Shown here piece by piece: positions 8,070-16,003 of a stretch of DNA of 64,000 nucleotides (positions are counted from its first letter, which is position 1; each line of letters opens with the position of its first letter). The DNA comes from a virus. The position numbers were made by a program, and so were the translations under genes. Below the pieces are notes generated by a model. That model was not told the DNA's origin. It saw only the letters and a program-made list of their open reading frames with translations, and ran no database searches. The stretch is from IMG/VR virus record IMGVR_UViG_3300042346_000326, positions 33,381-97,380 of that record. One strand, written 5' to 3'.

Positions 8070-8236
8070 TAGAATCCGTCACTTTCTAAAGTAGAAACAG
8101 TTATAGAAGTTTTTATTGCGCTATCGTCTGAGTATTCAGCACTCTCTAACGCTTCATACGCTTCCTCTTCTGAGGTCGCATAAGCAACAACTGAATGTGT
8201 AGTTACAACTTCCACAATCGCTTTGTATCTAATCAT
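8069..8236 (-). CDS. Small acidic protein, unknown
   Basis: 55 aa reading MIRYKAIVEVVTTHSVVAYA at the start, then TSEEEAYEALESAEYSDDSA. Beta-alpha-beta-like with an acidic middle. It overlaps the WhiB stop by 4 nt and the glycosylase start by 1 nt, as a real operon gene would. No family recognised. Confidence 0.75.
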   Translation of the reverse strand: MIRYKAIVEVVTTHSVVAYATSEEEAYEALESAEYSDDSAIKTSITVSTLESDGF

Positions 8237-8562
8237 TGGGATTTACTCCTTTCGGCTTTGCGGATTAGTTTGTGTCGTTCTGACTCAGTAGTGCCACCCC
8301 AAATCCCATAACGAATCCGATTCGTTACCGCAAAGGAAAGACACTTAGTTGTTTCGTGGCATTGAGAACATAAAGATTTCGCCATTGAAATCTTTTCAAT
8401 GTCTTCGGGGATTGTTTGGCCACTAGGAAACCAAATCTCAGGGTCGTTCTGTTGGCAGGGTGTCTTGTCATAGTCACGAGCCATTGGCACTTTGAGATTG
8501 AAAACAGGATTGTTAGTCGCTCTCTTTGGTTGTGCCGAAGGTAATCGTTTGATGTAAGTCAT
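8233..8562 (-). CDS. WhiB-family Fe-S transcription regulator
   Basis: 109 aa. Four cysteines in the WhiB order: Cys36, Cys65-x2-Cys68-x5-Cys74, followed by GIWGGTT (86-92) and a basic C-terminal tail that contacts DNA. WhiB proteins bind a 4Fe-4S cluster and act with the principal sigma factor. They are restricted to Actinobacteria and their phages, which is the best host clue in the window. It could repress or redirect host or phage promoters. ATG overlaps the upstream stop (ATGA). Confidence 0.93.
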   Translation of the reverse strand: MTYIKRLPSAQPKRATNNPVFNLKVPMARDYDKTPCQQNDPEIWFPSGQTIPEDIEKISMAKSLCSQCHETTKCLSFAVTNRIRYGIWGGTTESERHKLIRKAERSKSQ

Positions 8563-9215
8563 GCGTTTATCTCCTTTCGTTGCTCTTTGTTAGTGAATTG
8601 GGGAAGTTCATTATTGTTTTGGTGGTCGTTGTCGTTACAATCTGAACAGATTGTCTGTTGCGTAGTCTGCTCACAACCACATTCGCAATCACAACTTCCA
8701 CAATCTTCACAACCTTCATAACATTCTCCCCATTTCTGTATGCGCCATTCACAATTCATCTCGCCTTCTTCTCGTGAAACTAACTTTCCTTTTTCGTATT
8801 CAAGTTCTCCGTAATAACCCATTCCCTCTTCTTGGTATTTAAGAGTTATAGAAGTGAATGGATACTTCTCCGCAATCGCTTCAACGATAGGAGTTGGCGG
8901 TGACCATGCGGTATTAAATGAGATTGAAACTTCTGTTGGAGATTCAATTCGCAATTCAACATCACAGGCGTTCCACTTAGTTCCCCACTTGGCGCAACGA
9001 AAGTTATACCAATCCTCGTATCCGTATTTATCTTTCATCTCTTGTGGGTTAGTTCTATTTGGCGAACTTGAATCAAGAAGTTCTTGTGGAGTAGGAATAA
9101 TCCGATTGAAGTCGAATGGTTGGTCTGAATCGTTTGTAATGCCCTGAATCAACTTTGTAAATTGTTTTGGGGTCTTTGTTGTAATAGTTAAATCGTTAGA
9201 ACACCAATTTGGCAT
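8559..9215 (-). CDS. Api92-like / DUF1281-type protein
   Basis: 218 aa from the ATG at 9215, which has an AAAGGAG 7 nt upstream and gives the family's typical MPNWCSNDLTI N-terminus. The ferredoxin-like body includes PFDFNRIIPTPQELL, YNFRCAKWGTKWNA and ISFNTAWSPPTPIVEAIAEKYP. A Cys-rich tail (CYEGCEDCGSCDCECGCEQ near residue 170, then CSDC) is unusual and may bind metal. Function of the family is unknown; it is common in phages and plasmids. The frame stays open upstream to an ATG at 9389, so a longer form is possible but less likely. Confidence 0.8.
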   Translation of the reverse strand: MPNWCSNDLTITTKTPKQFTKLIQGITNDSDQPFDFNRIIPTPQELLDSSSPNRTNPQEMKDKYGYEDWYNFRCAKWGTKWNACDVELRIESPTEVSISFNTAWSPPTPIVEAIAEKYPFTSITLKYQEEGMGYYGELEYEKGKLVSREEGEMNCEWRIQKWGECYEGCEDCGSCDCECGCEQTTQQTICSDCNDNDHQNNNELPQFTNKEQRKEINA

Positions 9216-9389
9216 AACTAACTCCTTTCTTTGTAATAGGAATCGAATGAGGGCAGATACAACTCGCAACGCGTGGTCGAAAGGAGTTCTGTAAGCCCCA
9301 CGAGTGGTCATGGTTGCTCTTAGCGTTGATAGGTCGTAGGGAATGAAAGAACCTACAAGGTCAATCGCTTTGACCCTCACTCGATACAT

Positions 9390-9941
9390 TTATTTAGTTA
9401 ATTGTTTGTGAGCGTGGTATCTCCAATTACGAGAACGCTTCACAGTAATAATGTCGTGGCAATTATGACAACGCACTACACACTTTTGTATTTCTTTTTT
9501 AATCTTGTGTAATGGTTGTATGTCACGAATCATGTCAGCGATTGTGTGTTCCTTTTCGCCCCTTGTATGTAGGTGGTCAAAGGTAAGTGAGCGAATGTCG
9601 GAATCTAAAGTCTTTATCACTTGGTTAATTGTCGAAGTTGGAACTTTGCCAGCAAGTAACTTCTTAATGCGAAGTTTCTTTTTGGCGCAATCAACGCAGG
9701 TGTGTTTAGCAAAGTAATTCGCCAAGAACTTATGAATCTCTTTCTTACGGATTCTTCGGTTCTTATACATTCTTTGTAATTGAGCCTTAGTGTTCTTTCG
9801 ATAGTAAGCCTTCTGTCGCTCGCTTTGGCAGGGTCGGCAATAGGGTTGTGTATTGCCGACAACGCCACGAGTCGAACGCTTACGATTGAAAGCGGTAAGT
9901 GATTTACGAGTTTTACAATGACTACAAACTTTTGTTTTCAT
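9390..9941 (-). CDS. HNH endonuclease-like protein with N-terminal zinc finger
   Basis: 183 aa. The N-terminus has CSHCKTRKSLTAFNRKR and YCRPCQSERQKAYYRKN, a zinc-ribbon pattern common before phage HNH domains. The C-terminus has LTFDHLHTRGEKEHTI and CVVRCHNCHDIITVKR, consistent with a beta-beta-alpha metal nuclease (His of FDH, Asn and His of NCH, structural Cys pairs). Its role could be a homing endonuclease or packaging nuclease. AAAGG precedes the ATG. Confidence 0.75.
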   Translation of the reverse strand: MKTKVCSHCKTRKSLTAFNRKRSTRGVVGNTQPYCRPCQSERQKAYYRKNTKAQLQRMYKNRRIRKKEIHKFLANYFAKHTCVDCAKKKLRIKKLLAGKVPTSTINQVIKTLDSDIRSLTFDHLHTRGEKEHTIADMIRDIQPLHKIKKEIQKCVVRCHNCHDIITVKRSRNWRYHAHKQLTK

Positions 9942-9954
9942 TTATTAACCTTTC

Positions 9955-10068
9955 TCAATCTAAAGTTCCACCTTTGTCTAGCCATTCAGCGAAACAAATT
10001 GGGCAACCTAAACTGATTGCTTTTTCTGCTGGATACTCGTGACCTCTAAAACATTTTTTATTAGTCAT
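9955..10068 (-). CDS. Small zinc-binding protein
   Basis: 37 aa: MTNKKCFRGHEYPAEKAISL then GCPICFAEWLDKGGTLD. Cys6, His10, Cys22 and Cys25 could hold one zinc ion. TTAGGAG lies 5 nt before the ATG. Short, but the ribosome site and operon context support it. Confidence 0.65.
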   Translation of the reverse strand: MTNKKCFRGHEYPAEKAISLGCPICFAEWLDKGGTLD

Positions 10069-10075
10069 AACTCTC

Positions 10076-10237
10076 CTAACTAAGAACTTTCTGAACGCAG
10101 TTAAAGCAGAACCATAAAACAGATTCGTTATACGAATCCTTTATGTCTTTGCCTGATGTAGTCAATCCTTCCTGATTACAAGAATCGCAAAGCGATAATT
10201 GGTCAGGTGTAACTCTGATTATTTCTACATAACCCAC
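10076..10237 (-). CDS. Small zinc-ribbon protein
   Basis: 53 aa from a GTG: VGYVEIIRVTPDQLSLCDSC near the start and LWFCFNCVQKVLS at the end. Two CxxC pairs 26 residues apart make a zinc ribbon likely. The GTG follows the preceding gene's stop by 2 nt, with GGGGGA as a possible ribosome site. Confidence 0.6.
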   Translation of the reverse strand: MGYVEIIRVTPDQLSLCDSCNQEGLTTSGKDIKDSYNESVLWFCFNCVQKVLS

Positions 10238-10239
10238 AG

Positions 10240-10332
10240 TTATTCCCCCTCTCCTTCAATCATTGAGAATGAAGTTCCAATAGCGACCCCGATAAGAGTC
10301 GCTATTGTTACTAATACAAAGAATGTAATCAC
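10240..10332 (-). CDS. Tiny single-span membrane protein
   Basis: 30 aa from a GTG that overlaps the previous stop (GTGA). Residues about 2-23 are continuous hydrophobic (ITFFVLVTIATLIGVAIGTS), followed by an acidic tail. AGGTGA lies upstream. Function unknown; holin- or toxin-like size. Confidence 0.55.
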   Translation of the reverse strand: MITFFVLVTIATLIGVAIGTSFSMIEGEGE

Positions 10333-10508
10333 TTTGTCACCTCATCTATCATCTTTTGGCATGAGCCATAGCCCAAGAAGTTTGCGTAGGGTTTATCGCC
10401 CACATAACAAACATCACGAGTTATGTATGACATAAAGATAAGTAGAAGAGTGGCAGGAATTATTACAAGAACAATCCAACCTCTTCTAGTTAGTTTTGTT
10501 CCACTCAT
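10329..10508 (-). CDS. Small membrane protein with Cys pair
   Basis: 59 aa. A basic N-terminus (SGTKLTRRGW) precedes one transmembrane segment (about 12-28) and a soluble tail with DVCYVGDKPYANFLGYGSCQ, two Cys that could form a disulfide outside the cell. ATG overlaps the upstream stop (CATGAG in ATGA fashion) and GAGG precedes it. Confidence 0.65.
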   Translation of the reverse strand: MSGTKLTRRGWIVLVIIPATLLLIFMSYITRDVCYVGDKPYANFLGYGSCQKMIDEVTK

Positions 10509-11146
10509 GGCGTTACCTCTTTCGGATACAAGTTAGTCAATGGCAAAGTTTTGTAATGAACATCATTAGCGTTGCTAGGAGTCATGTAAGAAACAATGAA
10601 TCTGCTTCCTGTCGTTGCGACAATCTTGCCTAGTCGTGTTCTACCAAAGGCACGAATCGCAACAACATCACCAATACCAGCATTGAATACATGACTATCA
10701 TCATGGCGAATACTTTGACGATAAGTGATTGCCAACGCTCGCAATTCATCTTTGATTGAATACATAGAAGCAAGTAAGTCAATCTTCTTACGAACTTTCT
10801 TTAGAGCAATTTCAAGATTGTGTGAGCCCCAACCTGTTGTAACGCACCCCTGAGAAAGCCAAGCGAGATTGTATAAATGGTCAAAGAAACCGCCGACTTC
10901 CCAAACGAATGATTCGTATTTAGAAGTTGTGACTCCGTTTGTTGGAGTTGAGAAGTCACGCTTCCACACAACGATTGCGAATCCTTTATAGATTTCACAA
11001 TGGTAATCAGAATCAACGAGCCGACCATGATTCAACCAATTTCCGTCAATTATCTTTCTCTTGAATCTCTCTAAATAAAAAGATTCATCATTTGGAATTG
11101 GCGTTGCGGTAACAACGCCATTCTCTTCTGTAATTGTGTGTGCCAT
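10505..11146 (-). CDS. Hypothetical protein
   Basis: 213 aa, soluble. The centre is Trp/aromatic-rich (FAIVVWKRDF, YESFVWEVGGFFDHLYNLAW). A C-terminal segment (GIGDVVAIRAFGRTRLGKIVATTGSRFIVSYMTP) reads as an SH3-like/KOW-like small beta barrel. No family recognised. It sits downstream of the AAA-VWA pair and overlaps both neighbours by 1-4 nt, so it may belong to the same complex. Confidence 0.65.
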   Translation of the reverse strand: MAHTITEENGVVTATPIPNDESFYLERFKRKIIDGNWLNHGRLVDSDYHCEIYKGFAIVVWKRDFSTPTNGVTTSKYESFVWEVGGFFDHLYNLAWLSQGCVTTGWGSHNLEIALKKVRKKIDLLASMYSIKDELRALAITYRQSIRHDDSHVFNAGIGDVVAIRAFGRTRLGKIVATTGSRFIVSYMTPSNANDVHYKTLPLTNLYPKEVTP

Positions 11147-11754
11147 TACGCCACCAAGTCCTTTGCTTCGAGAACCTTCTCGATAAGAGTTTCCATTAGG
11201 GAGAGTTCAACTTGAACAACCGCAAGAGTTTTGTATTCATTATTAACTCTTACATTATTTGTATCGAATTGAACTGATTGTGGAGTTACACGATTGCCAA
11301 GAATCCCTGTCAATGTGTCACGCAAAGAAGTTTCCATACGCTCTTTGTTTGCCTGAGCAATTCGGCGTTCCTCTTCACGCTTTAATTGTTCCTGCTCTGC
11401 TTTCTTGCGTTCTTCTTCCTCTTGGCGTTTCTCTTCATTCCAGCGTGGTTCAAGAGTTGCCCACAACGCAACAATGTCTTGTGGTCGTGCGAGCCAATAC
11501 ATGTCTTGATTGTTTTCCTTAGCAACAACAAGATAGCCAACTGCTCGCTCTCCCTGTTTTGCTTTAACGAATCCTGAATCATCAGGTTGATGTGACCTAA
11601 AAACTTTGTATTCATACTTTGTTAATGACACAAGGTTTGCTTTTACAACATCATTCTTACGAACTCTGTCGGGGTCTTTCTTATCGCGTGATGAGTATTG
11701 CCATGACGGAATGATTGCGTAGTCATGTCCAGCAATTAAATCGGAGAACTTCAT
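11146..11754 (-). CDS. Hypothetical coiled-coil protein
   Basis: 202 aa from the ATG at 11754 (GAGAG upstream). The N-terminal about 90 residues form a beta-rich domain (HDYAIIPSWQYSS, VKANLVSLTKYEYKVF); residues about 105-150 are an E/K/R/Q coiled coil (NEEKRQEEEERKKAEQ); the tail is helical. No family recognised. A longer frame reaches 11844 but would overlap the inverted repeats of the intergenic region. Confidence 0.65.
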   Translation of the reverse strand: MKFSDLIAGHDYAIIPSWQYSSRDKKDPDRVRKNDVVKANLVSLTKYEYKVFRSHQPDDSGFVKAKQGERAVGYLVVAKENNQDMYWLARPQDIVALWATLEPRWNEEKRQEEEERKKAEQEQLKREEERRIAQANKERMETSLRDTLTGILGNRVTPQSVQFDTNNVRVNNEYKTLAVVQVELSLMETLIEKVLEAKDLVA

Positions 11755-11802
11755 TTGTATTACTCTCTTTCTTATTTGTATTTGTTTATTTGTATTTGGA
11801 AT

Positions 11803-11857
11803 GTGGGGCGTATAAATCTCGTAGATACGCCCCACACTTGTCACCTAGAGAGTGACA
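11803..11857. promoter_or_regulatory. Two inverted repeats between the VWA gene and the coiled-coil gene
   Basis: GTGGGGCGTA (11803-11812) pairs perfectly with TACGCCCCAC (11826-11835). TGTCAC (11839-11844) and GTGACA (11852-11857) form a second, spaced palindrome that contains the TTGTCACC motif seen elsewhere. No T-run follows, so these look more like operators or an attenuator than a terminator. Confidence 0.6.
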
Positions 11858-11861
11858 TTTG

Positions 11862-13790
11862 TTAGTTGGATACAACTCTTCTGCCAATCGCATTACGAAC
11901 GATTGTGCGAGCCATACCAACAAGGTCGAATGGATTACGAATCACCGCACCAACTTCGCAGAAGTGAGCCTTCTCGTGAGTTAGTTCAACTGATTCGTGT
12001 TGGTCAGGAATGTATGCGAACGCAGTTAATACGCCAGCATTATTCATCTTCTTGATTTCAGGGTCACACAAGTTTGTGTCACTCCATTCTCCGTCAGTAA
12101 TTGCGAAGAAAAGTTTGACAGGCTTTTGTGACTCAGCAAGAAGTTTCGTTGAGTATTTGACCGCATACTCAGCAAGAGTGCCACCTGTTGTTCCACAATC
12201 TCTAACAGAATTGTTCGCCCTATCAGAAGCGCGATACAAAGTTGTTGTATGAGAATTGAAAACAATTACAGAGCAGTTAGCACCGATTCTGTCGAGTGCG
12301 AACTTAATCGCATACATGGCGCGATAAGCGTTGCTCGCTTTATCGCCACTCATAGAACCTGAATTGTCGAGAGCGATTACACATTCAATCTCTGTAACAT
12401 CTTCTCTGCCCTCACTCCATTGGTCGAATACTGTGTCTAAATCATCACCACGCATAAAGCGTGAAGCGTTTAATTTGCCACGAGATTCGTATTTATCCCA
12501 AGCAGGGTCGAACTTTGCTTTCAATCTCTCTAACTCACGAGCGAATGAAAGTGAAGCCGATTGTGTTTTGGAATCAGGAAGAACAGAACGATAGCGAGCG
12601 AGTTCAGGCTCTTCTAGTTTGTTAGTAGATAATGCTGATTGACCATTAACAATACGAATCGTGTTCTCAATCTCCTGACGAACAGAATCCTTATCAAGAA
12701 TGTCTGTAATAGCAGTATTAAGAATTGCGATTGTTTTGGTTGTGTCATTACCAGCACTATTACTAGGTGAATCAGATTGCGATTGAGATTGCGATTGAGA
12801 TTGTGAATCAGATTTAGATTGCGATTTAGTTTCGTCAATCGTGGTCTTATCTAATTGTTTAGCGCGTTCGCTATCGCGTGTCTGTTGCTTGGCAGGTTGT
12901 GGGCGCGAGTTGATAGAAGACTCAATGCCTTCTGTTGGTCGCTCACCATGACCCATTGGGCAATTAAGAATGATGTCACCTTTGCCATTTGGATTATTGC
13001 TAGGTGTTGATTCACCTAACAATTCTTTTTCCCAATCAGCAAGGTCAGAGTAATCACGAACATTCTGTTCGCCACTCTCACCTTGTTCGCCACCATTACC
13101 GCCTTCACCATGTCCTGACTTTGGAAGTAAGTTGTAGAAGCGTTCAATAAGTTTCTTACCGAGTTCTGTATCGCGTGGATAAATAAGTGTTCTGTATTCA
13201 TCAACGATTTCAGTTATCTCAGCAACTAATTCCTGATAAGGAAATAGTCGTAGCGATTCTTCACGAATCTCTAGCGGTAAGTATTTGCGCCCACGAAGTA
13301 ATGGATAAGAACTCTTAAATGCGTTCTCATCATTAACAAAGTAAGTCGCAATAGTTACTACGAACCAATCAACAGTTGAAGGGAATCGTGAAGTAAATAA
13401 GGTTTCAATACGCTGGTCTTCTAACGCATTAAACGCCTTGAAGTAATCATTCTCTTTGACCCAAGTAACAATCTCTGAGCCTTGTCGTGGAGTATAAAGA
13501 ATGTGTGACAACTCGTGGAAATTAAGACCACGAAGATTCGCAACACTTACGCCATTGTTAAGGTCGTTGATTAAACGAGAGTTAAGAGTGATGTCACTCG
13601 CACCTGACCAAGCAGGTGCTTCAAGTGAAGCGTGTTCTACTTTGACAGTAATCGGTCTGAAAGTCAGAGCCGAATTAACGCGAGCAAAGTAACGAGTCAA
13701 TCGCTCAACGCGTTGGCGATTGCGCTCATCTTCTTCCTCTTGGATTTTGCGAGCCCGACTAGCGAACTCTTCAATGAATGGAAGTGTCAT
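11862..13790 (-). CDS. HExxH metallopeptidase-like / VWA protein (DUF2201 or CobT-like)
   Basis: 642 aa. The N-terminal domain has FHELSHILYT (His92, Glu93, His96) and a downstream NALEDQRIE that can supply the third ligand, the pattern of the putative metallopeptidase domain found before VWA domains. A long acidic, Ser/Gln-rich linker (about 220-345, including an SQSQSQ run) follows. The C-terminal VWA domain keeps the MIDAS: CVIALDNSGSMSG, a later Thr (TTGGT) and ITDGEWSD. This type works with the adjacent MoxR/CobS ATPase, six nt upstream, to remodel protein complexes or insert metal. Target unknown. Confidence 0.85.
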   Translation of the reverse strand: MTLPFIEEFASRARKIQEEEDERNRQRVERLTRYFARVNSALTFRPITVKVEHASLEAPAWSGASDITLNSRLINDLNNGVSVANLRGLNFHELSHILYTPRQGSEIVTWVKENDYFKAFNALEDQRIETLFTSRFPSTVDWFVVTIATYFVNDENAFKSSYPLLRGRKYLPLEIREESLRLFPYQELVAEITEIVDEYRTLIYPRDTELGKKLIERFYNLLPKSGHGEGGNGGEQGESGEQNVRDYSDLADWEKELLGESTPSNNPNGKGDIILNCPMGHGERPTEGIESSINSRPQPAKQQTRDSERAKQLDKTTIDETKSQSKSDSQSQSQSQSQSDSPSNSAGNDTTKTIAILNTAITDILDKDSVRQEIENTIRIVNGQSALSTNKLEEPELARYRSVLPDSKTQSASLSFARELERLKAKFDPAWDKYESRGKLNASRFMRGDDLDTVFDQWSEGREDVTEIECVIALDNSGSMSGDKASNAYRAMYAIKFALDRIGANCSVIVFNSHTTTLYRASDRANNSVRDCGTTGGTLAEYAVKYSTKLLAESQKPVKLFFAITDGEWSDTNLCDPEIKKMNNAGVLTAFAYIPDQHESVELTHEKAHFCEVGAVIRNPFDLVGMARTIVRNAIGRRVVSN

Positions 13791-13796
13791 GGTTTC

Positions 13797-15158
13797 CTAA
13801 CCAATTAGTGATTCGTTATTAACAACATTTGTAATGCCTAAATCTTCTTTTAGATTGTAAGCATTTGCTTCTAACAACATACGAACCGCAGGGCGTTCGT
13901 TTTGGTCGAAGTTATTAACAAAGACTTCGCAAGCGAAATCAAAGTTAAGACCTGTCGCTAACTTCTCAAAGGTTTTGAGAATACGAGTTGAAACAGGTGT
14001 ATCGAAGATTGTGTTGCTATCAGTAATAGCAATTTCGTCAGCACCACGAGAGCGTGACCTCATGCCATAAGCAAGTTCGAGTAATGATTCTGATTTAAGA
14101 ATCTTCTTCTCAATGCTCTTGTCGTAGTTGTAGTTCAACTTAATCTCGAAGCGGTCTTTCCATGCTTCGTTAAGTAATGAAGTGCCACGATAATTTGGAT
14201 TCATGTCAGCGATAATCAACAAGTTGTCATTTGCTTTTACAACTTCGTTGCCATTCTCCATGATTGTAATTGAACGCCGATAATCAAGTAGTGGCATTAG
14301 GAATTGCTGAACATTCTTAGCGAGTGTATTTACTTCACCGATAAGAAGAACACCACCATTACGAACCAATCGTGTAACCGCGCCATCAACCCACGATAAA
14401 GAACCATTAGCGTTTGGAACATAACCGCCAACAATTTGTGTGTAATCAAGAGCAGAGTTAGAAGGAATCGCAAAGTATTGAACGCCAAGTAATGAAGCAA
14501 TCCACATTGAAGATGAAGTCTTACCTGTTCCAGCGTCACCATAAAGAAGAACATTTAGTTTGTTCTTCAATGCGAACTGATACATAGTGAGTTCATCAAC
14601 ATCACCAGCGAATGTGCGTTGAATGTAGTGCGAGAACTCTTCAATCTTTGGAATGAATAGCGAACGCTCTTCAATCGCAACCGATTGAGCAACCTGTGTA
14701 GTAACAGGTTGAATACGGATAACTGAATCGTGAGATACAACAGAGCCTTTAGTAGCGCGTTGCCCACGATTGTCGGTGTAGAACTTTCCTAACTCAGAAG
14801 GATTGTTCTTTACAGTATCGAATAGTGAATCAGCGACAACGATTGCTTCATCACCGAGTGTTTGGTCTGAGAGTGAGTGCTTACGAATTAGTTTCTGTAT
14901 TAGCACTCTTGGAAAACCATTGTCATTGAAATCTTCAATGTCATTAGGTGAAACAGGAATTGCGACAGGCTCGCCAATTAGTTGCTCGCCACTATCGAAT
15001 TGAAACGCGCCCTCTTGCCACGCGTTCTGTTTGCCTTGCTTACCATTTGTGAATCTCCAACGAGTAACAACAGAGTCGTTGAAGTTTGCGATAAATACCT
15101 GACGAGTAACTGATACATCAGCAGGTTGTGACACGATAAGTGTTCCGTAGTTTGTCAT
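13797..15158 (-). CDS. AAA+ ATPase, MoxR/CobS-like, with altered Walker B
   Basis: 453 aa. About 180 residues of unique N-terminus, then the AAA+ core: Walker A GDAGTGKTSS (about 207-216), substrate/sensor segments TQIVGGYVPNANG and LLIIADMNPNYRGTSLLNEAWKDRFE. The Walker B reads VLLIGEVN: Gly274 replaces the usual Asp while Glu275 remains. It partners the VWA protein downstream. Relatives in T4-like cyanophages are annotated cobS, and this phage also has a B12-dependent RNR. A cobaltochelatase role is possible but unproven; a generic MoxR chaperone role is the safer reading. Confidence 0.85.
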   Translation of the reverse strand: MTNYGTLIVSQPADVSVTRQVFIANFNDSVVTRWRFTNGKQGKQNAWQEGAFQFDSGEQLIGEPVAIPVSPNDIEDFNDNGFPRVLIQKLIRKHSLSDQTLGDEAIVVADSLFDTVKNNPSELGKFYTDNRGQRATKGSVVSHDSVIRIQPVTTQVAQSVAIEERSLFIPKIEEFSHYIQRTFAGDVDELTMYQFALKNKLNVLLYGDAGTGKTSSSMWIASLLGVQYFAIPSNSALDYTQIVGGYVPNANGSLSWVDGAVTRLVRNGGVLLIGEVNTLAKNVQQFLMPLLDYRRSITIMENGNEVVKANDNLLIIADMNPNYRGTSLLNEAWKDRFEIKLNYNYDKSIEKKILKSESLLELAYGMRSRSRGADEIAITDSNTIFDTPVSTRILKTFEKLATGLNFDFACEVFVNNFDQNERPAVRMLLEANAYNLKEDLGITNVVNNESLIG

Positions 15159-15187
15159 TTCTTTTCTTTCTCTAGGTGATTGGTTTG

Positions 15188-15472
15188 TTAGTTGTATTCG
15201 TTGATAGGTGTATCGGGATTGCTGATTACTGATTGAGATTTATTTTCTACATCAGTAAGTGTTTCAATGAGTGACTCGAATTGTTCTTCATTAACAATTC
15301 TTAGTCTGATTACTTCATTCATCTTTTCGATAACAGATTCGAGAGTTTCAATAAAGCCGACAGGTGGCTCGCTTCCATTCTCTACTACTTCTTTTGTTGA
15401 TTGTGCGATTCCCATTAGCCCCATTTGTAAGAAGCCAAGTTCATCTTTTGTGAAGTCGTATAACGGATTCAT
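15188..15472 (-). CDS. Hypothetical helical protein
   Basis: 94 aa, almost entirely alpha-helical with heptad-like spacing of Leu/Ile/Val (FTKDELGFLQMGLMGIAQ, ESVIEKMNEVIRLRIVNEEQFESLIETL). Its ATG overlaps the stop of the tiny gene upstream (ATGA). Family not recognised. Confidence 0.65.
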   Translation of the reverse strand: MNPLYDFTKDELGFLQMGLMGIAQSTKEVVENGSEPPVGFIETLESVIEKMNEVIRLRIVNEEQFESLIETLTDVENKSQSVISNPDTPINEYN

Positions 15473-15561
15473 TTGTTTTCCTTTCGTGGTTCTAACTCAT
15501 TGTGAATCAAGCAGAACCATGACTCTTTGTCGTATGCGACAAGTGTGTGTTCAGTATTCAT
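15469..15561 (-). CDS. Tiny hypothetical protein
   Basis: 30 aa: MNTEHTLVAYDKESWFCLIH then NELEPRKENK. It overlaps both neighbours by 4 nt in ATGA fashion, the main reason to accept it. The WFCLIHNELEP ending resembles the C-H stretches of very small phage proteins. Confidence 0.55.
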   Translation of the reverse strand: MNTEHTLVAYDKESWFCLIHNELEPRKENK

Positions 15562-15680
15562 TTAACGAGCCTTTCTTTGTGGTCTTTACGGACATGATTG
15601 GTAAGAGTTTCAGAAGCGAAACCGCTACGAACCTCTAGTTCTTTGTCGCATACAGGGCATTGAACAATTCTTTGCGCCAT
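15558..15680 (-). CDS. C2H2 zinc-finger mini-protein
   Basis: 40 aa. Cys8-x2-Cys11-x17-His29-x4-His34 (QCPVCDKELEVR ... TNHVRKDH) fits a single C2H2 finger. AAAGGAG lies 10 nt before the ATG. It could bind DNA or RNA near the start of the operon. Confidence 0.7.
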   Translation of the reverse strand: MAQRIVQCPVCDKELEVRSGFASETLTNHVRKDHKERLVK

Positions 15681-15737
15681 GTAAGTAACTCCTTTTCTCT
15701 GTAATGGGTATTCGGTATTAAGTTGTTTATTCAGTTG

Positions 15738-15911
15738 TTATTTAGTTGTATCTCGATAAGGAGTCCATGTAGTCCAGCGAGATTCGCCTTCTACATTTAT
15801 CCGTAACTTAACTAGGTCGTTGCGAACAGGAACTATCTCTTCAATGATTCCTGTAATGCGTGACTTAGTAGAAGTGAATAAGTCACCGATTGCGTATTTA
15901 TCTTTTTCCAT
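15738..15911 (-). CDS. Small hypothetical protein, probable first gene of the minus operon
   Basis: 57 aa: MEKDKYAIGDLFTSTKSRIT, then GIIEEIVPVRNDLVKLRINV and ESRWTTWTPYRDTTK. Beta-rich, possibly an SH3-like barrel (IGDLFTSTKSRITGIIEEIV). AAAGAGG precedes the ATG. The large inverted repeat 15927-16003 lies directly upstream, so this gene's leader is likely regulated. Confidence 0.7.
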   Translation of the reverse strand: MEKDKYAIGDLFTSTKSRITGIIEEIVPVRNDLVKLRINVEGESRWTTWTPYRDTTK

Positions 15912-15926
15912 TGTGTTGCCTCTTTC

Positions 15927-16003
15927 CTTATGTAACCACCGCGATTGTCACCGAATCTCATTCACAGAATCGGTATCGGTGACAATCACAGAAAACACAT
16001 AAG
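15927..16003. promoter_or_regulatory. Large inverted repeat with 28-nt arms
   Basis: The arms 15927-15954 and 15976-16003 begin and end with exact complements: outer 7 bp (CTTATGT/ACATAAG) and inner 12 bp (GATTGTCACCGA/TCGGTGACAATC), with a 9-nt unpaired stretch in each, around a 21-nt centre. It sits just upstream of the first minus-operon gene: either a dimeric operator pair or a leader RNA hairpin. Confidence 0.75.

Noticed and set aside
11755-11844. Longer start for the coiled-coil gene at 11844
   Set aside because: The added residues cover two inverted repeats and have no ribosome site; the ATG at 11754 has one.
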